Part shown: piece by piece, positions 60,570 to 64,000 of the stretch
How the letters are laid out: each line of letters begins with the position of its first letter
How positions within the stretch are numbered: the stretch's first letter is position 1
NCBI RefSeq assembly: GCF_000282655.1
Contig: NZ_AKIV01000046.1
Coordinates: 1-64,000, forward strand
DNA from: Polaromonas sp. CF318
GTDB taxonomy: Bacteria; Pseudomonadota; Gammaproteobacteria; Burkholderiales; Burkholderiaceae_C
Direction of reading: 5' to 3'
DNA: 64,000 nucleotides
Notes under the pieces: model-generated
Database searches by the model: none
The model's input: the letters and a program-made list of their open reading frames with translations, nothing else
Told to the model about the DNA's origin: nothing
Position numbers and translations under genes: made by a program

Positions 60570-60617
60570 GGAGGAAGGCAAGCTGGACGCAGTGCTGAAG
60601 TCCTGCGGATTTGAATT

Positions 60618-60636
60618 AACGCAATCGAGTTGCATT
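60618..60636. promoter_or_regulatory. Candidate Zur operator
   Basis: AACGCAA - N5 - TTGCATT, an inverted repeat with one mismatch, 49 bases before the regulator's start. It lies in an AT-rich patch with several -10-like words. It fits the general form of proteobacterial Zur boxes (A/T-rich palindromes), but I cannot match it to a stored motif. Confidence 0.5.
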
Positions 60637-60677
60637 ATTACCGCAATTGTCCCTTTTTCCAGCCCGGCTTTGTAAAG

Positions 60678-60947
60678 TCAGTCCCGATAGGGCTCGTGGC
60701 TCCTGGGGGCCAGCGGCAGTTGTTCGTCGAGCGACTGGCGGTAGCGCAGGCAGCCGCGCAGAAACTGTGGCCAGTCGGGCACCACGGGAAGCGGGTCCGT
60801 CTTCTCCGGCAGCAGCGACCACAGCGCGGGATGGTGCCAGCACAACGCGTGCCCCGTGCTGTCGCGATGTTCGCGAATGCCCTGCCGCAGCCTTTTCACT
60901 TCAGCGATGAGCTGTTCACGCGACAAGCCTTCAAGGTCAGCGTCCAT
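60678..60947 (-). CDS. Hypothetical 89-residue protein
   Basis: Start at MDADLEGLSREQLIAEV, supported by GGAGG seven bases upstream. The first 30 residues look like an amphipathic helix (SREQLIAEVKRLRQGIREHR), then STGHALCWHHPALWSLLPE, Pro-rich sequence and a basic end. Cys-x-His-His could bind metal. I have no family name; similar short hypothetical proteins occur in environmental proteobacteria. Confidence 0.6.
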   Translation of the reverse strand: MDADLEGLSREQLIAEVKRLRQGIREHRDSTGHALCWHHPALWSLLPEKTDPLPVVPDWPQFLRGCLRYRQSLDEQLPLAPRSHEPYRD

Positions 60948-61052
60948 GATGCCTCCGTCTTTGCAAACGACGCATCCATCATAGGCATGAAGCCCATGCC
61001 GCCACGCCAAAACCACGCGCGGGTTCAATTGTCAGGCAGGCGAAACACGGGC

Positions 61053-61433
61053 TCAGGTTTCAGGACGTGTATCCGGCCATGCAGGTCGCTTCAACGCGGG
61101 CTTGCCCTTGCCGCTGACCGTGGCCAGCCCGCCAAACAGCAGAATCAGTGCCAGCCAGCCCAGCATCACATCCCAGAAATGCCTGACCAGGAAATAAGGC
61201 GCCAGCAAGGTGGTGAACCAGTAGCTCAGCGGGCCGAAGCGCTCGCCGACCACCCCGCCCCCGCCGTAGCCGCAGCGTATGGCCGGGTTGTCAAAGCCGG
61301 CCGATGTGCAGCCCACCCACTGCAAGACCTTGGCCGAAGTGAACATGCTCAGCACCGGTGTGCCGAAAGCAATGGCAAAAAGCACCAGGCTGACGAGCAG
61401 CGCCAGGAAAAGGGTTTTGCAAACAGCGTGCAT
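61053..61433 (-). CDS. Hypothetical membrane protein
   Basis: 126 residues from the ATG of MHAVCKTLF. Hydrophobic segments lie at about residues 4-28, 69-85 and 88-103. Two Cys (C42, C54) sit in the putative periplasmic loop (VGCTSAGFDNPAIRCGYGGG), perhaps a disulfide. The C-terminus is polar and basic. No family recognised. The frame reaches a little further upstream, but the sequence becomes unlike a start. Confidence 0.6.
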   Translation of the reverse strand: MHAVCKTLFLALLVSLVLFAIAFGTPVLSMFTSAKVLQWVGCTSAGFDNPAIRCGYGGGGVVGERFGPLSYWFTTLLAPYFLVRHFWDVMLGWLALILLFGGLATVSGKGKPALKRPAWPDTRPET

Positions 61434-61606
61434 GCGGTTTTTTTGAAAAATGCTTTTCGCCGGATTGTTGTGCCGCATCGCGCGATGCCTGACCACGATG
61501 GAGGCTAATGTATACCGCGAACGGCAGCGCGAGCCGGCGCTGCGCTATAACCTCATATGAACGCGGCATGCCCGGCGCTCCACCCTTTCATCTCACGGTA
61601 ACACCC

Positions 61607-62578
61607 ATGTCCCCCAAACACCCCACCCACCTGCGCGCCCACACCTACCACGGCCTGGCCCCCGGCCCGCGGCTGCTGGTCACCGGCGCGGTCCACGGCA
61701 ACGAAACCTGCGGCACGCGGGCCATCACGCAGCTGCTGGAGGAAATCGACGGCGGCGCGCTGGCCATAGAACGCGGCACCGTGACTTTTGTGCCGGTGAC
61801 CAACCCGCTGGCCTACAGCCTCAAGCAGCGCATGGGCGAGCGCAACCTCAACCGCAACATGGCGCCCAGTGCCATCCCGCAGGATTTCGAGGACCGCATC
61901 GCCAACGTGCTGTGCCCGCTGCTCGATGCGCACGACGTGCTGCTGGACCTGCACTCCTTTCACACCGGCGGCGCGCCCTTTGTCATGATCGGCCCGCAGA
62001 ACAACCACGGCGCGCTGGAGCCCTTTTCCCATGCGGCCGAGGAAATGCAGCTGGCGCTGCACACCGGTCCGCACCGCATCGTTGAAGGCTGGCTGGAAAC
62101 CTACGCGCGCGGGGTGAAGCGGCGCACGGCAGCGGCCGAAGCAGCTGGGGCCAGCCGCGCGCAAAGCCTGGTGACCGACCCGAACTACGGCGTGGGCACG
62201 ACCGAGTACATGCGCTCGCGCGGCGGCTACGGCGTGACGCTGGAATGCGGCCAGCATGAAGACCCGCAGGCGGTGCTGGTGGCGCGTTATGCGATCCTGC
62301 AGACGCTGGGCTTGCTGGGCCTGGTGGCGCAGCCCGCGGCGCCCGTTCCCATGGAGCGCGAAATCCTGCGCCTGGTCGACGTGATGGACCGCGAGCATGC
62401 GGGCGACAGCTTCACCCGCGAATGGCGCAGCTTTGACGCGGTGAAGGCCGGCGAGGCCATAGGCACGCGGCACGGCGGCCAAGCCGTCACCGCGCCGGCC
62501 GACGGCTTTGTGGTGTTCCCCAACCCGCGCGGCGAAGTGGGCCAGGAGTGGTTTTACTTCGCGCAGCGGCGGGCTTGA
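61607..62578 (+). CDS. Succinylglutamate desuccinylase/aspartoacylase-family protein
   Basis: Zinc deacylase of the AstE/AspA type, 323 residues. Zinc ligands: TGAVHGNETCG (H and E) and LLDLHSFHTGG (H). Further family sequence NPLAYSLKQRMGERNLNRNM and GVTLECGQHEDPQAV. The C-terminal quarter is a beta-barrel-like domain (VTAPADGFVVFPNP). It is not in an arginine-catabolic operon, so the substrate is open. The ATG of MSPKHPTHL is chosen because the family begins there. Confidence 0.88.
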   Translation: MSPKHPTHLRAHTYHGLAPGPRLLVTGAVHGNETCGTRAITQLLEEIDGGALAIERGTVTFVPVTNPLAYSLKQRMGERNLNRNMAPSAIPQDFEDRIANVLCPLLDAHDVLLDLHSFHTGGAPFVMIGPQNNHGALEPFSHAAEEMQLALHTGPHRIVEGWLETYARGVKRRTAAAEAAGASRAQSLVTDPNYGVGTTEYMRSRGGYGVTLECGQHEDPQAVLVARYAILQTLGLLGLVAQPAAPVPMEREILRLVDVMDREHAGDSFTREWRSFDAVKAGEAIGTRHGGQAVTAPADGFVVFPNPRGEVGQEWFYFAQRRA

Positions 62579-62608
62579 GGCGGGTTCGGCACGCACGCTG
62601 AAGAATCT

Positions 62609-62759
62609 TTATCCGCAGATTACGCAGATTTCCGCAGATGAAAGAAATGATGATTTGAATCGCTTGTGCCGCGTAGGGCGGCGGATGAAGATCAGTTTCA
62701 GCCTGACTACAACTTTCCGGTTTTTAAAATCTGCGGAAATCTGCGTAATCTGCGGATAA
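62609..62759. repeat. Perfect 31-bp inverted repeat pair (CGCAGATTACGCAGA type)
   Basis: The arm at 62609-62639 is the exact reverse complement of 62729-62759. Each arm is itself made of the repeated word CGCAGAT. About 90 bp lie between. This word pattern is common as an intergenic repeat in many bacterial genomes, from memory. It fills the gap between the AstE-like and msrA genes; a hairpin of this size could stop transcription from both sides. Confidence 0.85.
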
Positions 62760-62769
62760 CTCCCCGGTC

Positions 62770-63312
62770 TCAGTCCTTCACGCGTGAGGCAAAGGTCTTG
62801 CGGAATTTCTCGACCTTGGGGCCTACCACAAAGGCGCAATAACCCTGGTTGGGGTTGTTCTCGAAATAGTCCTGGTGGTAGGCCTCGGCCGGCCAGTAGT
62901 TTTCCACCGGCAGCACCTCGGTGACGATGGGCTTGCCGAAAAGCTTGTCCTGGCTGGCCTGGCGGATGAAGTCGTCGATGACGTCCTTCTGCTCGGGCGT
63001 CGAGTAATAAATGCCGCTGCGGTACTGCGTGCCGGCGTCATTGCCCTGGCGATTCAGGCTGGTCGGGTCGTGGATCACAAAAAAGATCTCGAGAATTTCC
63101 TTGAGCGTGATCTCGGCCGGGTCGTACGTCAGCTTGACCACCTCGTTGCTGCCGGTGCGGCCGGTGCAGACTTCCTCATAGCTGGGCCGCGCGGCCTGGC
63201 CGTTGCTGTAGCCGGACTCGACGTCGGTCACGCCGCGTACCTTGACGTAGACCGCCTCCGTGCACCAGAAGCAGCCGCCGCCCAGGGTGATGGTTTGAAG
63301 GGATGAGGACAT
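62770..63312 (-). CDS. msrA: Peptide methionine sulfoxide reductase A
   Basis: Reduces methionine-S-sulfoxide in proteins. 180 residues, a normal single-domain length. The catalytic Cys is C14 in GGGCFWCTEAVY. Other family sequence: YSNGQAARPSYEEVCTGRTG and PTSLNRQGNDAGTQYRSGIY. No MsrB domain is fused. The C-terminal FASRVKD lacks the recycling Cys pair of some members; C17 could serve. Confidence 0.96.
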   Translation of the reverse strand: MSSSLQTITLGGGCFWCTEAVYVKVRGVTDVESGYSNGQAARPSYEEVCTGRTGSNEVVKLTYDPAEITLKEILEIFFVIHDPTSLNRQGNDAGTQYRSGIYYSTPEQKDVIDDFIRQASQDKLFGKPIVTEVLPVENYWPAEAYHQDYFENNPNQGYCAFVVGPKVEKFRKTFASRVKD

Positions 63313-63416
63313 GGCTATCTCCGCTGAAAACCGTTGGTCGTGAAATGAGCGGAAATCTTACGCCGCGGGCCGCGCGCATGCCGTGGCAGGCCCGCTTACC
63401 CTTGCCCGGCCGGGGC

Positions 63417-63719
63417 TCAATCGCGGCGGCGCGGGCCCCTGCTGCGGTGCATGGGGCCGACGGCGCGGCGCATCAGCCGCAGCAGCACCAGCGCCGTGAC
63501 GGCACCGGCAACGGCCAGGCCCAGCGAGCCCATGCTGAACACCGTGTCGTTGGTCTTGCCGCGGCTCAGGATGGCGGCCACGAAGTCGCCGCCTATGTAG
63601 GCGCCGAACACGCCGACACCGAGGTTTTCGAGAATGAGGATTTTTTCGCGGGTGCCCGCGAGCAAGCAGGCAGCGCCACCGAAGAGCGCACCCACCACAC
63701 ACCAGATATACGGGTTGAT
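63417..63719 (-). CDS. GlsB/YeaQ/YmgE-like small membrane protein, apparent ATC start
   Basis: Small hydrophobic protein of about 100 residues with three membrane segments (WCVVGALFGGAACLLAG, NLGVGVFGAYIGGDFVAAIL, GLAVAGAVTALVLLRLM), like transglycosylase-associated proteins. The frame has no ATG, GTG or TTG between an in-frame TAA and a GTG at 63698. AGGAG lies six bases before an ATC at 63717-63719 and NPYIWCVVGA then follows, as expected for the family's N-terminus. Either ATC is the start or an ATG was mutated. Confidence 0.7.
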   Translation of the reverse strand: MNPYIWCVVGALFGGAACLLAGTREKILILENLGVGVFGAYIGGDFVAAILSRGKTNDTVFSMGSLGLAVAGAVTALVLLRLMRRAVGPMHRSRGPRRRD

Positions 63720-63800
63720 GCCGTTCTCCTGAAGACTATGAACTGCCCCATGGTCGCAGCTTTAGGCCTCCGGCGGTGGACATACTTTCCGCAAGGTCTT

Positions 63801-64000
63801 TCACCGGGGAACCGCCGGCGCCATTGCCCGCACCGCCTTCACAAAAGCCGCCAGCGCCTGGTGGTCGCGCGCGGTTTTCCAGAGACAGTGCGTGTCGTAA
63901 GGCGTGGTGGCCGCATCCAGCGGCACAAAGGCCGCGCCGGCCATGGCCGACTGCCGCAGCGCGGCCGGCACCAGGGCCACCCCCATTCCCTGCGACACCA
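63801..64000 (-). CDS. LysR-family regulator, C-terminal fragment (cut by window edge)
   Basis: The last 65 or so residues of a LysR substrate-binding domain: GMGVALVPAALRQSAMAGAAF and VPLDAATTPYDTHCLWKTA. The N-terminal DNA-binding part lies beyond position 64000. It is transcribed on the minus strand, ending at 63801. Confidence 0.75.
   Translation of the reverse strand, partial: VSQGMGVALVPAALRQSAMAGAAFVPLDAATTPYDTHCLWKTARDHQALAAFVKAVRAMAPAVPR

Noticed and set aside
60066-60635. Longer start of the Zur-like regulator at 60635
   Set aside because: That ATG lies inside the candidate operator and the extra 22 residues do not look like the family, although the shorter start lacks a good ribosome-binding site.
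62508-62839. Small frames reading the CGCAGAT repeat as protein (for example YPQITQISADE and KSAEICVICG)
   Set aside because: Such peptides recur wherever this repeat is found and come from the repeat, not from selection on a protein.
1-64000. tRNA or rRNA genes, CRISPR arrays, prophage or integrase, intact insertion sequences, toxin-antitoxin pairs
   Set aside because: I looked for these on both strands and saw none that could be supported; tRNA detection by eye is limited and a covariance-model search would settle it.

Overview
The window reads as chromosome of a GC-rich betaproteobacterium in the Comamonadaceae (Burkholderiales; Polaromonas/Rhodoferax/Variovorax-like). This rests on remembered family resemblance and on three gene orders typical of that group: xseB-ispA-dxs, polA-DUF2782-thrB-BPSS1780 membrane protein, and rpsP-rimM-trmD-rplS followed by a Nudix CoA pyrophosphatase and a CobD/CbiB-like gene. 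I found no tRNA, rRNA, CRISPR array, prophage or intact insertion sequence. Coding density is high. Foreign-looking material is limited to short intergenic repeats and one 269-bp MITE-like element.

1-13 kb: isoprenoid genes (dxs, ispA) with xseB on the minus strand; an orphan Rieske oxygenase followed by the MITE-like element; a DMT exporter and a mercaptopyruvate-type sulfurtransferase; a run of very small, mostly disordered proteins around a FAD monooxygenase; a His-rich ZIP transporter; and two enzymes with export signals (dienelactone hydrolase family, FAH family). 13-18 kb: an AraC regulator divergent from a GbsR/MarR-type regulator. The latter heads a compact operon: DCC/DUF393 protein, 3-TM protein, SAM methyltransferase, and a membrane protein fused to an SRPBCC domain. 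Near-identical 22-bp palindromes lie in front of the regulator and in front of the operon. This is the best candidate for an undescribed pathway.

18-33 kb: polA, DUF2782, thrB, BPSS1780 family, a Tat-exported FecR-domain protein, uvrD, an orphan halogenase-like flavoprotein, a secreted CxxC protein, a 1001-residue VIT/vWA/DUF2135 protein, and guaC behind a structured leader containing a terminator. 34-39 kb: a GntR-headed catabolic-looking operon (PhyH dioxygenase, SAF-domain dehydrogenase, hydroxyisobutyrate-dehydrogenase-like enzyme) with a divergent formamidase-like hydrolase. 39-50 kb: stand-alone proline dehydrogenase of lower GC, a DEAD-box helicase with a long 5' leader, orn, an M48 protease, a pterin dehydratase, rsgA, CobD-like, Nudix, and the ribosomal/tRNA-modification operon.

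50-64 kb: a GNAT acetyltransferase, a TM2 protein, a phosphate transporter with its DUF47 partner, DUF486 and AEC transporters, then a coherent minus-strand zinc module: Fur/Zur-type regulator, ABC ATPase, FtsX-like permease, four-Cys secreted protein, DUF3299 protein, His-rich protein and a ZnuD-like TonB receptor. A candidate Zur box lies upstream. The window closes with two hypothetical proteins, an AstE-like deacylase, msrA, a GlsB-like membrane protein that appears to start at ATC, and the C-terminus of a LysR regulator cut by the window edge.
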